DNA of 64,000 nucleotides from Chloranthus sessilifolius (GCA_021018995.1 CM037596.1:7081501-7145500), one strand, 5' to 3'. Counted from the stretch's first letter, positions 1-11,699 are shown. A program made the numbers and translations. The notes: generated by a model not told the origin, from the sequence alone.

Positions 1-569
1 GCCAAGATTTTCTTCTAATGGGAGCTCTGCATGGTCAACAAATGTTAATAATTGTTTTACAACAGATTTGGAGGCTTGTACACCCTAGATTAACTTGGAG
101 TCTTGTCCATAAAAGACTCCAAGTTAAATGGGGTTAAATGGGGTTACAACCTCACACTGCTATATGTGGCTCCGTCCCCATCTATTTATGAGTACACAAA
201 TTAGTGAAAGTTCACTTTTAATATCAAAACATATTCGAAAGTTGTTGGTTTGAGATTGGCCCGAGTGCCACTGGGAAGCACATGGGTTGGGGCGAACATG
301 TATGTATGCCTTTTCAATTTTCCCATAATACTTTGTGCAATCCTTGCTTGATATTGATCCTCCAAGTCAGTGGTTGACAGATAATAATAATTGTTTTACA
401 GTAAGTTTGGGGGGGGGGGGGGGGTTGCACATCATATATTTAGGGGCTTATACAAAGAAGAGTGTTGTATAAGAATCATATTGTTACATTTTCTAGAGTT
501 AAATCGTGGCTTCAGCCCGCACAGTTCTCTATGTGACTGTGTCCGTGCTCCAAGGCTTGCACTAGAATG
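1..569. other. Upstream intergenic DNA, no gene seen
   Basis: Nothing with coding character is visible on either strand. The only notable feature is a run of 16 G residues at about 409-424, a likely spot for length polymorphism or sequencing error. Confidence 0.5.
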
Positions 570-795
570 GGATGCTTAGGGTTAGCTCTTTCGAGCCAAA
601 GAGTAGCTCTTTTCCTCTTTGACTCCAACACAAAATTATTTTTACATTTAGTAACACCACTCTTTGGTTCATTTGCTCCGACGGGGCCTATTTTAAGTAA
701 TATAACTGTTCTCTGGCTGCTCTACCAGATTTTATCTGCTCTAAGAGAGAGCAGGCAGGGCGTCTGGTCTTATAAGAGCTAACCCAAATGCAGCC
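570..795. mobile_element. PIF/Harbinger-like MITE, family 1, copy 1
   Basis: The ends are inverted repeats: GGGTTAGCTCTT on the left and AAGAGC(T)AACCCAAA then TGCAGCC on the right. The interior (AAGAGTAGCTCTTTTCC, then TTTAAGTAATA and TTATCTGCTCTAAGAGAG) matches the copies at 6771 and 35604, which have TAA target duplications. No clean target duplication is visible at this copy. There is no coding capacity. Confidence 0.7.
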
Positions 796-1199
796 TTGCC
801 TATTAGCAAATGGCCTGTGTACAAAATTGACTTTTTGGCCGATAACATGTTGACTAGCCGCGTGGACATCTCTATTGATGACTAGGCATGCCACGGTGTA
901 CAAATATGGATAACTGTGCACCATGTAAGCACGGTACACGGGTCCTGCACCTAATACCACCACTTTATCTTAACACATACAATTCAACAACTACTAAGAA
1001 CCCAACAAAATAAACTCCTGAAAACCTTCATTAGCTTTACCAAGTCTTATCCAACAGTGCACTTTGCTCGTGGAGTCTGTTTTGTTTTGTCTCTTCCCAT
1101 TTTCTGTCACTCACTCTCTTCACTATCTTCCTTAATGCTCTTTAAATATCCATTGCATTCTATACTCTAGATCCTGTGAAGTAGTAGCTACTAAGCGCA
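796..1199. promoter_or_regulatory. Probable promoter and 5' UTR of the GDSL lipase gene
   Basis: This stretch lies directly upstream of the lipase ATG at 1200. A TATA-like TTTAAATA at about 1141-1148 sits some 50-60 bases before the ATG, and the DNA before it is pyrimidine-rich (CTCACTCTCTTC near 1109). The assignment is positional; no transcript evidence is available. Confidence 0.35.
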
Positions 1200-4100
1200 A
1201 TGGAGAAGTTCTCTTTCTTCTCTATGTTCTTCTTTGTCTCCGTTTCGGTGTCTTCGATGGATGTCCCGGTCCCCGCGATCTTCACCTTTGGAGACTCGAT
1301 TTTCGATGCTGGAAACAACCATTTCAATCGGAATTGCACCGTCCAGGCAGATTTTCCGCCGTACGGCCGGGATTTCTTCCACCACCCCACTGGAAGATTC
1401 ACCAACGGGCGGACCGTTGCGGATTTTATTTGTGAGTCCATGTTTGTTTTCAGTTGCAATGGGGCGTTAAAAGGAATCATCAGATCTTAAATCTCTCTCA
1501 ATCAATCGAACAATGTCAAAAATGCTGACCTACACATTCTTTGAGAGCCTTGGAAATTGTGGGAGTCAGCTTTTGGACTATAAAAGGCACTTCATAACCT
1601 TAGTAACCTTATGATGCCTCCGAGGAGGGTCATCCCTTTTCTTTGAGTAGAGATATTTATTATATATCTTAGAGGAGGGGCGGCTGCACCATTGGGTCTA
1701 TTGGGCCAAAATTTTGACTGACCATTAGGAAATTGGCATATTTCTGACCCAGCCAGACCCAATGGTGCACTTGACCCAACTCTGCAGGTCAAGTGTATAT
1801 GCTCGACCCAACCCAACCCAATAAAAATCTTTCTATTTTTATTGATTATATATATCAAATATCTGGTCGGGTCAGGTTGACCTGACCCAATTTTTGCTTG
1901 ACCAAACCTGACCTGGTTTAATTGTCGGGTCAGATGCCTAATGCCCGACCTGACCCAATGGGTCACGTTTATGTGCATGCCTCATGCCCGACCTAACCCA
2001 ATGGGTCACGTTTATGTACCTGACCCGATAAATAAACGTGGTATCTGGTATTGAGCATGAAACACATTGTTCGACGTGAATGTATGCAGCGGAGTACCTG
2101 GGCATCGACTTTCAAAAACCGTATATGGAGGCACAGATGCAGGTCCTGAACGGTAGTAGCAAGGATTACCCAGCAAACGGCATCAATTTTGCAAGTGCGG
2201 GCAGCGGAATAATGAAGGAAACAAACCAAGCTATGGTAATTAAGCAAATAGATCTAAAAATAAAAGTAATAAATAATAATAATAACAATAATAAATAGAG
2301 AAAAGTACGACAAAGCGCCCCAAAAACATTTTAAATATGATTTTGGTCGTTTTTAAAAAAAATTAGGATATAGAGCCCCAAACCGTTGTAAAACGGACTG
2401 CGCCGATCCACATCTCAAAAACCCTTTTGTTACTTTATGATTTTGCCCCTAGTTAGTGGAATAATATAGATATGAAAGTCTCCTTCTTGGTTTATTTCCA
2501 AAACAACAAATTGCTCTAAACCCATGCTCATCGGGAAAATGAAGGAACTAAATCTCTGGCGAATTCGAAGCTCTTCTCATCGGAATAATCGCGACAGTAT
2601 TTTCGCAAAGATCGAACGGCTGGATCCTCTCCCTAAAAGTTGTCTCAGCTTCGACGACCGTTTTATCTCTAAACTCACGCTCACTGGGAAAACGAAGGAA
2701 CTAAATCTCAGGCGAATTCGAAGCTCTTCTCACCGGAAAAAATGGTGATCGTATTTTCACAGAGATCCAACAGCAGGATCCTCTCCCTAATAGTTGTCTT
2801 AGCTTCGACGACTGTTTTATCTCTGACCATCGCTTTAATGCTCTCCGAACTCCCTCAGATCTGGAGATATGTTCTGTTATGGCTAACACCTCCTTATCTC
2901 TACGTCGTCATCAGTGGAATCATCATCACCATTGCTATGTCGTCGATGGGATTTTATAAAATGGGTAAAATTGTAAAAGGCTAAAACATGGTAGGCGGGT
3001 TCATACATACAGGTGCCTTCTTAGCGTACACTTGGGCGTTCTTTTGGAACCAAAAGAGGCGCAAGGCGCCTTTATGTAAAAAGCCCTAATAAATATGGTA
3101 AGCAAATAGAGTTAGTATTAGCTAAGCTGCCGGATCACCAAGTGACTTTGTTTATGGGTCACTTTTTGAAACATGTGTGCCACATGCCATGTTATTTAAG
3201 GACTATTATGATATGAAGATCTATCGTTATGAAGATTGAGATGAAAAAAATATCTGCATTGTGTTATTCAAAGCAATCAACACCTTTTATTGCGCCACGT
3301 ATGCATCTGTTGAGTGGTCTACCATTTTCGTCGGGGCAGCCACTTATATTGCGTCAACGTATGCATCCCTTGAGTGGTCTGCTATTTTCGGTTCGTTCAT
3401 TATAATTCTATGCCTCTAAATATGTGAAGGTATGCATTGGACCAAGTTGGCAGTTGAAGGTCCTTGGGGCAAATGCCAATTATTTATGATTTAGTTATAT
3501 TGGCTACATGAGTTATGTATTTCTCCATGTAGGAGATCATAAGCAAGGGTGGCGATGGGCTGTGTAAGCCGGCCTGGCTCGTTAAGGCTGACCAGATTTA
3601 AGGAGGGTTCAGGTTTGATCATAAAGCCCGCGAGCTGAACTCGGGCTATTACTTTGAGCTCAAAGTTTAGACGGGCTGAGTTTGTGCTTAAGCTCTAGAC
3701 CAAGGTGTCTAAATCAGTATCGGTATTGGGTATCGGTCCATGGAGGACCGATATAACTCGGCCGATATGCATTGGTTGATATCGATACGTATCAACCTAT
3801 TTAAAAGAAAAAAGAAAAAAAAAAGAAAAAAGAGGTATCGGCCAAAATTGATACCGTATCTGCCGATACCCGATATGTATCAACCGATAAGGTATCCGAT
3901 ACCGAGTTGAGATACCGATACGTATCTGGGCCGATACGTATCGGTTTGCCGAGAAATCGATACGTATCAGTATCGGCCGATTTTTATCTCATGCTCTAAA
4001 CCCATTGGACTCTCATATAGAGTGCATTGAGTTTCAGTTGAAATATTTTATATATACTTAGAGAATTACAAATTTTCTATTTCTAAACTCCAAACTTGGT

Positions 4101-7100
4101 AGAAATAAATATTAACTGTTTAATCGGTATTTGCACTGATATCGTTTTTCTTATTATATGAATATAGAGCTATTTTATAAGTAAATAGGCTGAGCCAGGC
4201 TTTAAAAGTTCATTACAGGCTAGGTTTGGGCTTGGGATCATGCCCACCATGGGTTCGGAGCTAGGCTTGGGCCAAGTTTAAATCTGCCTGGGTCTGGGTT
4301 TAACCTAGCCCAGCCAAAACCCGGCCCATGCCACTACTAATGATGAGTGGTGAACCAAATACTCAGACCATCTGAATCCATCTGCATGGTCAAAACTCTG
4401 ACCAATACGGAAGGTGTATTCGAGTAGGGTGGGACTTAGATTGGCCCGTATACCGACTTGTGTACCTAGTTCAAAGTATATCTACACGGATTTTGCAGTA
4501 TCTTAGAAATCTACACAGGGCCAAAAACTTCTTATTGGGTCTTTACGTTTGGGTCCATGGCCCAACGTATTTGTTCTCAAACTTTGTAAGTGCTTCACAT
4601 TTTTGGAGGTGCTACGCAGGGCGTGACATCAATTCAGACCCAGCTACAGCAATTCCAAGCACTAGTGAATCTGGGCAAGATCAATCCGAAGATCATCGAA
4701 CGCGCCTTCTTCTTCTTCGAATCGGGGTCGAACGACATCTTCGAGTACTTTGTCCCCTTCGATACCCCAACACTCGATCCTGATGCTTTCGTCGGAGCCA
4801 TGCTGACCGAAGTCGAACTCGCACTCCGACAATTTTACGAACTCGGAGCTCGCCGTATCGCCGTCTTTGCATTGGGTCCAGTTGGATGTGTTCCGGCTAG
4901 GTCCCTCTTGCCGGATGTACCGGTCAATCGATGCTTCGATAAAATGGATCAGATGGTTAAGAAGTTTAACCTTGGTTTAGAAGGTTTAGTCATGGAGATG
5001 CCAAAAAAGTGTCCTGGTGCACTTGTTGTTTATGCAGCCACATATGACGTTGTTCAACTCTTAAGTACCTACCCGAAACGATACGGTAAGCACAAATTAA
5101 TCCAATGGCTAATGCTGTTACTATAGGGCTGTCACTGGGTCGGGTCGGGTCCAGTTGGGCAAAAATTTTGGGCATATGCCTGACCAGACTCGATGGTATA
5201 CACCGACCCGACCCAACCTGATGGGTAGGGGTATATATGCCCAGCCTGACCTGACACAAACAGTGATCTTACTTGTTGGCCGACCCAAAACCCGACCCAA
5301 CCTGGTTAAAACCCTTATTTTTACCCTCATTTAAACACTAAAATGTTGTGTAAATGATCTTACACCATCAATTGTTTAAAAATGGGTGATCTGTATGGTC
5401 AAAGTTAGATAATAGACTGAAATGCAACAGGCCAAAAATGGTGACACTTTGGGAGATTTAAACAATCAGAGATGTTGACTATAATATCAACCACTGTTTT
5501 CGTTTTAGCGGCTGATATTAAAATTAATCAGATCGTTCACATCCACTTCTAGGCATGTTTCTTTGGACTGAGGTGTGTTCCGTTGATAAATTGCCACTTA
5601 AACAATTTAGATTGGTCATAGATCATATGCACCACATGGCATAATGATAAAAAAACAATCCAATGGTGTGATATAAAAAGTTTAATTTTAATGGGTAAGA
5701 TCATTTCAACACGAAAACGGTGTTTAAAAATCAGACCAGGAGCCATTATCCCATATATAAAATAGGACATGATCTTTTGACCGTCATTTAAGCACCAAAA
5801 TGGTGTTTAAATGATCGTATACCATTGATGGGCTCAAGGTGTGGGTAATCCACACTAAGATCATTTCAACACGAAAATGGTGTTTAAATGTCAGGCCAGG
5901 AGCCATTATTATCCCATATATAAAATAGGGCATGACTCTTCTGACAGTCATTTAAGCACCAAAATAGTATTTAAATGATCACATACCATTGATGGGCTCA
6001 AGGTGTGGGTAATCCACACCGTCAAAGTAATAGATCATAAGTTGAAAGCCAGTGAGCCCAAAAATCAAATTTTTTTAGGGGATTTAGCCATTCGATCTAG
6101 TACCAACCGTTGTGTTTAGTTTTAATGGCTGATATTCAAACTCACCAATCGAATGGTTCACATCCACTTATGGATATGATTCTTTGACTAAAACATTTTC
6201 CAATCATGGATTGCCATCTGAATCATTTAGATTGATCATAAATCGATGCCATATGACATCTTGGGATACTAGACTTCAATGATGTGAGATAAAATATTCT
6301 AATTTAGTGGTGGAAGATCGTTTAAACATCCTTTGGTGTTTAAATGTCGGTCAGGAGCCATTATCCCAATAAAATACCATATTGTGTGGGGATGAACTGA
6401 CCCAACACTACCCAAATTTGCCCACCCAACCCTTTTTTTTTGAGTCGGCCAGATCCGATCCAATGGTCAGGTCGGATGTTTCATGGCCTACCCAACCTGA
6501 TCTAGGTCAAGATTATCTCCCGACCGAGTAAACACTCGGATCAGATGGGTCAGGTATCGGGTAAACCAGATTCTATATTCGGGCTAGGTTCAGGCCTAAT
6601 TTCTCTGGTCGAAATAATCGGGGCTGTCAAAGTTCGGCCCGAACCTTGCCCACCCATTGAAAACCCTATCTTTTTTTTCTTTTTATTTTAAATTTTATTT
6701 TATAGGATTGAGAGTCCTGCAAACAACCACTGAACTTCGTTGTATCTGAGAGATAATTTTATATATCTAAGGCTGCGTTTGGGTTAGCTCTTTCCGGGCA
6801 AAGAGCAACTCTTTTGCTCTTTGGCTCTGACAGAGAACTGGTTTCATGTTTGGTAACACAGCTCCTCATCCTATTTACTCTGACGGAGAGCTGTTTTAAG
6901 TAATAAAACTGCTTTCTGCCAGAGCAGATTTTATTTGCTCTGACAGAAAGCAGTCAGGGAGCTGCTTTTGCTCTTATAAGAGCTAACCCAAACACAACTA
7001 AGTCTCTGGCATACACAGCCAAAAAAATTGTCAAATTTTTGAAAAATTTGCGAATTTAAAGTTTTGTAAATTTAAAGTTATGCGAATTAATCCCAAATTA

Positions 7101-7593
7101 TTCGCAATTTTTTCAAAATTTGACGATTATTTCCGCATAATTCCCGATTTGTAAAAAAATTGTGATTTTTTAATATTAAATTTTTTTAAATACTTTTTAA
7201 TCTTATTTTCTTATTTAAAATTTTTTTTCTTAGATTTTTCCTCTCCGAATATTTCCCTGAAATTGCCGGATTTTTTTCCGAATTTTAACCTCGCGGACTT
7301 GGTGACTATGTCTGCATAGATGATTAAGTTATTGGATTTTCCAATTTACAGGTTTTACTAATACAACAAATGCTTGTTGTGGTGCCGGGGTTCTTGGAGG
7401 AATGATTCAGTGTGGAACAGGGGAGTACAAAGTATGTGAAAACCCTCATGAATTTCTATTTTGGGATTATTTTCATCCTTCAGAGCATGCTTATAACCTC
7501 ATCGCCAAAGCCTTTTGGCGCGGTAAGAAGTCGCGGATTCGGCCGATTAATTTGAGTACCCTCGCAAATATTACATCTATTAATGTTTCCTAA
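1200..7593 (+). CDS. GLIP6: GDSL esterase/lipase, GLIP6-like, four exons
   Basis: SGNH/GDSL-family hydrolase, probably secreted, acting on ester or acyl substrates; the true substrate is unknown. Coding exons read as 1200-1431, 2090-2235, 4620-5085 and 7352-7593. All three introns obey GT-AG and phases join cleanly to give 361 residues, the usual family length. Residues 1 to about 20 form a hydrophobic signal peptide. Block I is FTFGDSIFDAGNN with catalytic Ser33. Block II is NFASAGSG near 110-117. Block III is GSND with Asn164. Block V is DYFHPSEH with Asp320 and His323. Thus the whole catalytic set is present. From memory the closest relative is Arabidopsis GDSL esterase/lipase 6, which shares the HFN.NCT, FFHHPTGRFTNGRTVADFI and ALGPVGCVPARSLLP patches. 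Introns 2 and 3 exceed 2 kb and are full of repeats. The reading frame is undamaged, so the gene is probably functional. Confidence 0.9.
1432..2089 (+). other. Intron 1 of the GDSL lipase gene, with degenerate GACCTGACCC tract
   Basis: The intron starts GTGAGT and ends TATGCAG. From about 1676 to 2035 it is a degenerate tract of GACC/GGGT words (CCCGACCTGACCCAATGGGT), with a direct duplication of about 50 bases at 1930-1978 and 1979-2026. Similar tracts recur across the window and in two cases lie in hAT-type MITEs. No coding potential. Confidence 0.6.
2520..2840. repeat. Two-copy degenerate tandem repeat in intron 2
   Basis: Two adjacent units of about 160 bases share GAAGGAACTAAATCTC, GGCGAATTCGAAGCTCTTCTC and GGATCCTCTCCCTAA followed by GTTGTCTYAGCTTCGACGAC. 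Units run roughly 2525-2680 and 2681-2840. Short open frames cross the region but have no recognisable domain, and they lie inside the lipase intron. Confidence 0.7.
3140..3300. repeat. Partial foldback MITE copy in intron 2
   Basis: The stretch carries the marks of the Mutator-like foldback family seen elsewhere here: GGGTCACTTTTTGAA, a GTGTGCCACATG block, GATCTATCG, GAAGATTGAGATGAAAAA and CAAAGCAATCAACACC. Only one arm is recognised. Confidence 0.4.
3545..4338. mobile_element. hAT-like MITE with GGGCTGAG words, outer element
   Basis: The left end AAGGGTGGCGATGGGC is mirrored by GCCCATGCCACTACT on the right. The flanks ATCATAAG and ATGATGAG are a possible decayed 8-base target duplication. 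The interior is a degenerate tract of GGGCT/AGCCC words. It is interrupted by a second element at 3701-3992. All lies in intron 2 of the lipase gene. Confidence 0.45.
3701..3992. mobile_element. Nested MITE built from degenerate CGATACGTATCGG words
   Basis: The flanks are GCTCTAGAC at 3692-3700 and GCTCTAAAC at 3993-4001, an 8-of-9 match expected of a 9-base target duplication. The interior repeats TATCGGCCGATAC-type words that can fold on themselves. It sits inside the outer MITE at 3545-4338, so it is the younger insertion. Confidence 0.6.
5126..5330. repeat. Degenerate GGGTCGGGTC/GACCCGACCC tract
   Basis: The tract begins GGGCTGTCACTGGGTCGGG and continues as alternating GGGT and GACC words in intron 3. 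It resembles the interiors of the hAT-type MITEs at 47499 and 51873, but no matching right end was found. Confidence 0.45.
5380..6380. repeat. Interspersed repeat with 160-base tandem duplication, intron 3
   Basis: Units at about 5697-5857 and 5858-6019 share AAGATCATTTCAACACGAAA, GGAGCCATTATCCCATATAT and TTGATGGGCTCAAGGTGTGG. The wider segment is related to 48780-49160, sharing GATCATTTAAA-type, ATGCCACATGACATAATGAT and AAGAGCCATTATCC blocks. It is therefore a dispersed family; superfamily not determined. Confidence 0.6.
6390..6665. repeat. Degenerate GACCCAA/GGTCGG tract in intron 3
   Basis: Low-complexity words of the GACCCAAC, GGTCAGGTCGG type, like those at 1676 and 5126. Borders not resolved. 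Confidence 0.4.
6771..6998. mobile_element. PIF/Harbinger-like MITE, family 1, copy 2
   Basis: The ends GGCTGCGTTTGGGTTAGCTC and GAGCTAACCCAAACACAAC are inverted. The element is flanked by TAA at 6768-6770 and 6999-7001, the target duplication expected of PIF/Harbinger elements. It is 228 bases, non-coding, and lies in intron 3 of the lipase gene. Confidence 0.85.
7010..7300. other. AT-rich degenerate tract in intron 3
   Basis: Repeated GAATTTAAAGTT, AAATTTG and CAAATTTTT words in both orientations give a highly self-complementary AT-rich tract. No coding features. The exon 4 acceptor TTTACAG follows at 7351. Confidence 0.4.
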
Positions 7594-7679
7594 ATGAAAG
7601 AGAATTTTGTTTTAGAGAGTTTTGCGATGTGTGTCTCCTCTCTCATCTTTATCCATCAATTTTCCTAATATTGGTTTGA

Positions 7680-7685
7680 AATAAA
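7680..7685 (+). promoter_or_regulatory. Poly(A) signal of the GDSL lipase gene
   Basis: A canonical AATAAA lies 87 bases after the stop codon on the coding strand, followed by a T/G-rich stretch. The placement is right for 3' end formation of the lipase mRNA. Confidence 0.5.
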
Positions 7686-7699
7686 ACATGTTTTGTACA

Positions 7700-8172
7700 T
7701 GAGAGTGGAATGTGTAGTGGGTTATTTTGTATTTCAGTTTACTCTTAACGTTGGTTTTTTCCATCAAGTTTGGGTTTCTTATGTTTGCTTGAGTATTTAT
7801 TCTAATTTTCTCCGGGAAGTCCGATTTTTCAGTTAGCAATGTTTTTATTAGACACCCCACGACAACTTTTAAAAAAAAAATATAAGGCACTTTTGTTTAT
7901 AAGCCACGATTGTTTCTTTTCAACCCGAATTTTACATGCTTAAACTATTGACTGCTTTAATGGCTCAAACACGCTTCTCAACCTTAGTAGCCTAATGATG
8001 CCTATGAGGAAAGGGAAATCTAGCTAAGCCTGCGTTTTGCAACGTACGCACCCACTAAGAGTGGGTTTTACCCTTTTTAGCGCCTCACAGCTCCCAATGT
8101 GATTGCGAAACTCGCTCTAGGATTCATCTACGCTCGAGAGCGGCCGTGATAGTTTCACATTGGACAATATAT
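7700..8172. other. Intergenic DNA after the lipase gene
   Basis: No gene seen. A perfect short dyad CCCACTAAGAGTGGG is present at about 8051-8065. The phrase CTTAGTAGCCTAATGATGCC near 7982 resembles one near 1600, suggesting an old dispersed repeat. Confidence 0.35.
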
Positions 8173-8383
8173 GGGTACATTTGATGGGCGACACATTTAA
8201 GGGCTCGCGTCGTTACGCGTCACGACGAGCGGATACGAGGGTTGCTCCTCGTATCCATTTTCGGTAATCATAAGTAAAAAAGTCGTCCAAACACGTTATC
8301 GTTTGCTTTATCAAACGACGTTTCACGGTCAACATCACAATTATAATTGTGAAACGCGTTTGAAAAGGCAATCAAACGTGCCC
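8173..8383. mobile_element. MITE with internal perfect hairpin
   Basis: The inverted ends GGGTACATTTGATGGGC and ATCAAACGTGCCC are flanked by TATAT at 8168-8172 and 8384-8388. The interior contains GGATACGAGG and CCTCGTATCC around a six-base loop, plus GTCGTTACGCGTCACGAC and ACAATTATAATTGT dyads. 211 bases, non-coding; superfamily uncertain. Confidence 0.7.
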
Positions 8384-8389
8384 TATATG

Positions 8390-9316
8390 ATTGCAAACGT
8401 TACATATCATGACACATTCAGCTGGGTGAGGACTTAAGCCTATGCTAGGAACAAAGTTAGGGAGGGGACTTAAGCCTAGAATCGGACAATATCTTTCGCT
8501 GTACGCTCTGATACATAGATGATGCATTTGAAGTAGAAATAAAATCGGTGAGGAAATTTAAACCCATAACCGAACAATATTATGATATATGGGTCTGGGC
8601 CATCATATATAAGTTGTCAAAACGCAGTCTAAGTACATTGTGGTGTTAACAACCTAACAGCCATTTGGTTATAGAAGGACAGTTTGGTGCTCTAACCCTT
8701 TGCCCACACGCAACAACTATCCATTATATCTTTGCATTCAATATTTCATTGGTTTCTTAATCATTTTAGTTATCTGTTTGATTCAACATTCTGTTTTCTA
8801 CTCATTTCTCTACCTTCCACCATCCAAAACCCTAGCTATATATAATAATATGCTTAACCTATTTGGTAAATAAACATTTCTCATAAGCAAGTGAAATCCA
8901 AGTGTCTCAAATATTACACCTACCATTCATATTAGTATTTCATTATTGTATAGTATTAGTCCATATATAGAGTATGGTGTTCGGACATATTTACACCGTC
9001 CACATCAGATATATAAGTCAGGATGGATCTAAAAATATACGTGTACATTAATCAGCCGATCCTGACCGATAATTTATGACATGATCCAATGCAAAGACTA
9101 TACAATGTAGAATCTTGGTTTCAATCATATATATCGAGACCAACTTGTTACACGTGATACTGCTCGACATGATCCAACGTCGTTGTATAACACTGATACA
9201 AAGATATCCGTGAAAGGCCTTGTCCATTCCCGAAACATGATCCAACATCGTTGCAACTTGCAACAATCTTTTTTACCATGGTCACCGTTGGAGACACATC
9301 ATTGGCTATATAAAGG

Positions 9317-9318
<2 letters not shown>
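8390..9318. other. Intergenic DNA, no gene seen
   Basis: AT-rich DNA without domains, splice-linked frames or RNA genes that could be recognised by eye. Confidence 0.4.

Positions 9319-9371
<53 letters not shown>
9319..9371. repeat. (TA)n microsatellite
   Basis: An uninterrupted run of TA dinucleotides of about 50 bases. Confidence 0.95.
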
Positions 9372-9372
<1 letters not shown>

Positions 9373-9670
9373 CATGAAAGGAATATATGCAAGCTCATCA
9401 TTGACGTGACCCCATACCTAGAGAAGATACCAACTGGCCTTGCTACCAATTCAAGCTTATTCTTTCATATTAACTCTCCTCTCCTTAGAGTCCACCTCCA
9501 TTTAAAAAATTGGAGTAAATGCCTATTTGCAGAATTGAAGAATGTTATTTGTTCAATCTCAAAATCTGTGAAAGCTAGATTTTCTTAACATTCTGCGGCC
9601 AAGAGGTGTATACACCACTTTTTAATTGAAGCAAGACTATAACTCTGCAACATGTTTATATTAAATGTTA

Positions 9671-10102
9671 GGGCTCCTTTATTTGTAATAAGAGATTTTT
9701 CCTTCTCAACTCGGATTTGCATGTGGTAAATCGTTGACTATTTTGAATCAAACGATGGAGACCATTTTTCGCTCCAATCTACCACACAAAAGATCTTGAT
9801 AGCATGGTCCTACTATTAGACGGTCATTTATTGATTCCACGTGGCACACATAAAAAAAAGATGTGCTACAACGCTTGATAGTATGCTTGTGATTACATTC
9901 ACTTTTTAGAATGTGTGCCACGTGGAATCAACTTCGGAATCAACATCTGACAGGTAGATGGTAAGCCAATAATCTCAAGTTCTATTGTTTGCAAGATTGG
10001 GACGAAAACGATTTCAATATTATGATTTGAAGCAGTCAACAGTTTAGTGCGTGCAAACCCAAGTTGAGAAGGAAGAATCTTGGCATGCAAATAAAAATAC
10101 CC
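9671..10102. mobile_element. Mutator-like foldback MITE, copy 1
   Basis: The two arms are long imperfect inverted repeats. Left: CTTCTCAACTCGGATTTGCA, GATGGAGACCATTTTTCG, TGATTCCACGTGGCACACAT. Right: TGTGTGCCACGTGGAATCAA, then CCCAAGTTGAGAAGG. Ends are GGGCTCC and ATACCC. Flanks share AAATG but not a clean 9-base duplication. The same family recurs at 10465, 13925, 48285, 49321, 50569, 51009 and 55820. Confidence 0.65.
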
Positions 10103-10464
10103 AAATGCATAAAATATGAGAGAGGTCCTATAGCTATTCTATAATAATTTTTCTTAGCCCATGATTGTTGGGTGAGACCCACTTTAATCAATAATATTGT
10201 GGTTGAATTTTTTCCCATGTCTTATAAGCTGGCTATATTTTGAATACAAGCGACCTTTACCCCATACATAAGCCATGTGCTCCTTATTATTATATTAATT
10301 TATGACTAGATAGACCGGCCCAATTAATTAGTAGGCCTGAATACAAGGTCAATAAGTATAAGAGCCTGAGTTGGGCAATTTTTACAAAACCAAACAGTGA
10401 CCTTGGTCCGGTCCAAACTTGCTGGACCACGGTCCAACTGGTTGGTTGGCAGATCGCCAAAAGA

Positions 10465-10765
10465 TGGTACCATTATATATTTGCAACTAGATATTGTCTT
10501 TTTCCTAATCCTCCACACAATGGATCTTGAGATCACGTAGTTACCATCATAAGATTTTGTTTTCACATGACATGCATATTTACTTTTTGGGATGAGTGCC
10601 ATATGAAATCAACATTTGATTGTCTAATGGTAGGCCCATGCTGTCAAGATATATTGTACAGAAGATTGAGATAAAAAATGATCTCCATCGAAGCAGTCAA
10701 CGGTTTTTACACATGCAAACCCTTATTATAAAGAATGAGTCTTTGGTTGCAAATAAAGGACAAAA
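10465..10765. mobile_element. Foldback MITE, copy 2, left end eroded
   Basis: Shares CCACACAATGGATCTTGAGA, a CATGACATGCAT/GCCATATG centre, AAAATGATCTCCATCG and the right-end words TTTGGTTGCAAATAAAGGA with copy 1. The left terminal segment is poorly conserved. Confidence 0.55.
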
Positions 10766-11322
10766 GGTTAAGAAATAATGATAACATCTTTGCCACTAGC
10801 TAGTCGAGTTTATAAACGCAGGGCTCATGCAAGGGTATGACCACATTATCTATTTAGGGCCAACAAAACAATCTAAAGAAAATTTGGCATTTTGGAGATC
10901 TTTGCTATGTGGAAACGCCATTTAAGCCTTCTGATTTAATCTATGATCCATATATAGATTTTGTGCAAAAGATTAGTATGAAACATGACTTCTATCTATT
11001 GGGAAAAGCAATGGAAATATTTAAAGCTATTAGCAAATAAATATATTTTTGATAAAAGTAAGGAAAATTTTGAATTTTTTTTTTGTAAGAAAGTGCATTT
11101 AAAACGTAAAAATCATAATTTTCTAAAATTATGAGTATTTTTGAAGAAAACGAGTTTAAACCTATCTTTGATGTTTCATAAAAAAACGTGTTTTAAGTGA
11201 GTTTTTTCAATAAAATGGAGATTTTGGTAACTACGATCTTGAAGACTATGGATGCAATCTATTGGAGTGGATGGCTAGATCAAATCTCAATTTTATAAGT
11301 AGGGCCAACAAAAGCCCACTAC
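10766..11322. other. Intergenic DNA, no gene seen
   Basis: AT-rich, with no coding or repeat structure that I can support. Confidence 0.35.
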
Positions 11323-11331
11323 TTTTTCTAA

Positions 11332-11679
11332 GGGAGCCATTATTTGCACTCGCTTTTTAAGTGATTGCATTGAACTGAAAAAAAGACTTTGTATTTTAGG
11401 GACTTGTGACATATGAAAATACAATCTAGGTCGTTCATGATCTATATAGATCCTTAGTGGATAATATTGACACGAAATATAATCCTCATCATGTGATTAA
11501 ATATAGTCAAAGGCTATTATTTGATTCAACGGTTGACAACAATAGATCATATGATAAATATCATGTTTTGCTCCAATCTTATCCACTAAGGATTTATAGA
11601 TCATGAACTTTAAATCAGACAACCTCAATTTCGTTTTCACTTATAATCACTTAAAAAGAGTGTGCAAGTAATGGCCCCC
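11332..11679. mobile_element. Mutator-like MITE with 9-base target duplication
   Basis: The ends GGGAGCCATTATTTGCAC and GTGCAAGTAATGGCCCCC are inverted, extending into CTTTTTAAGTGA / TCACTTAAAAAG and an inner inverted pair around ATCCTTAGTGGAT and ATCCACTAAGGAT. It is flanked by the 9-base direct repeat TTTTTCTAA at 11323-11331 and 11680-11688, diagnostic of Mutator-type insertion. 348 bases, non-coding. Confidence 0.9.
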
Positions 11680-11699
11680 TTTTTCTAAATATATATATT

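Noticed and set aside
2524-2984. Two small open frames as genes
   Set aside because: They lie inside intron 2 of the lipase gene and arise from a degenerate tandem duplication.
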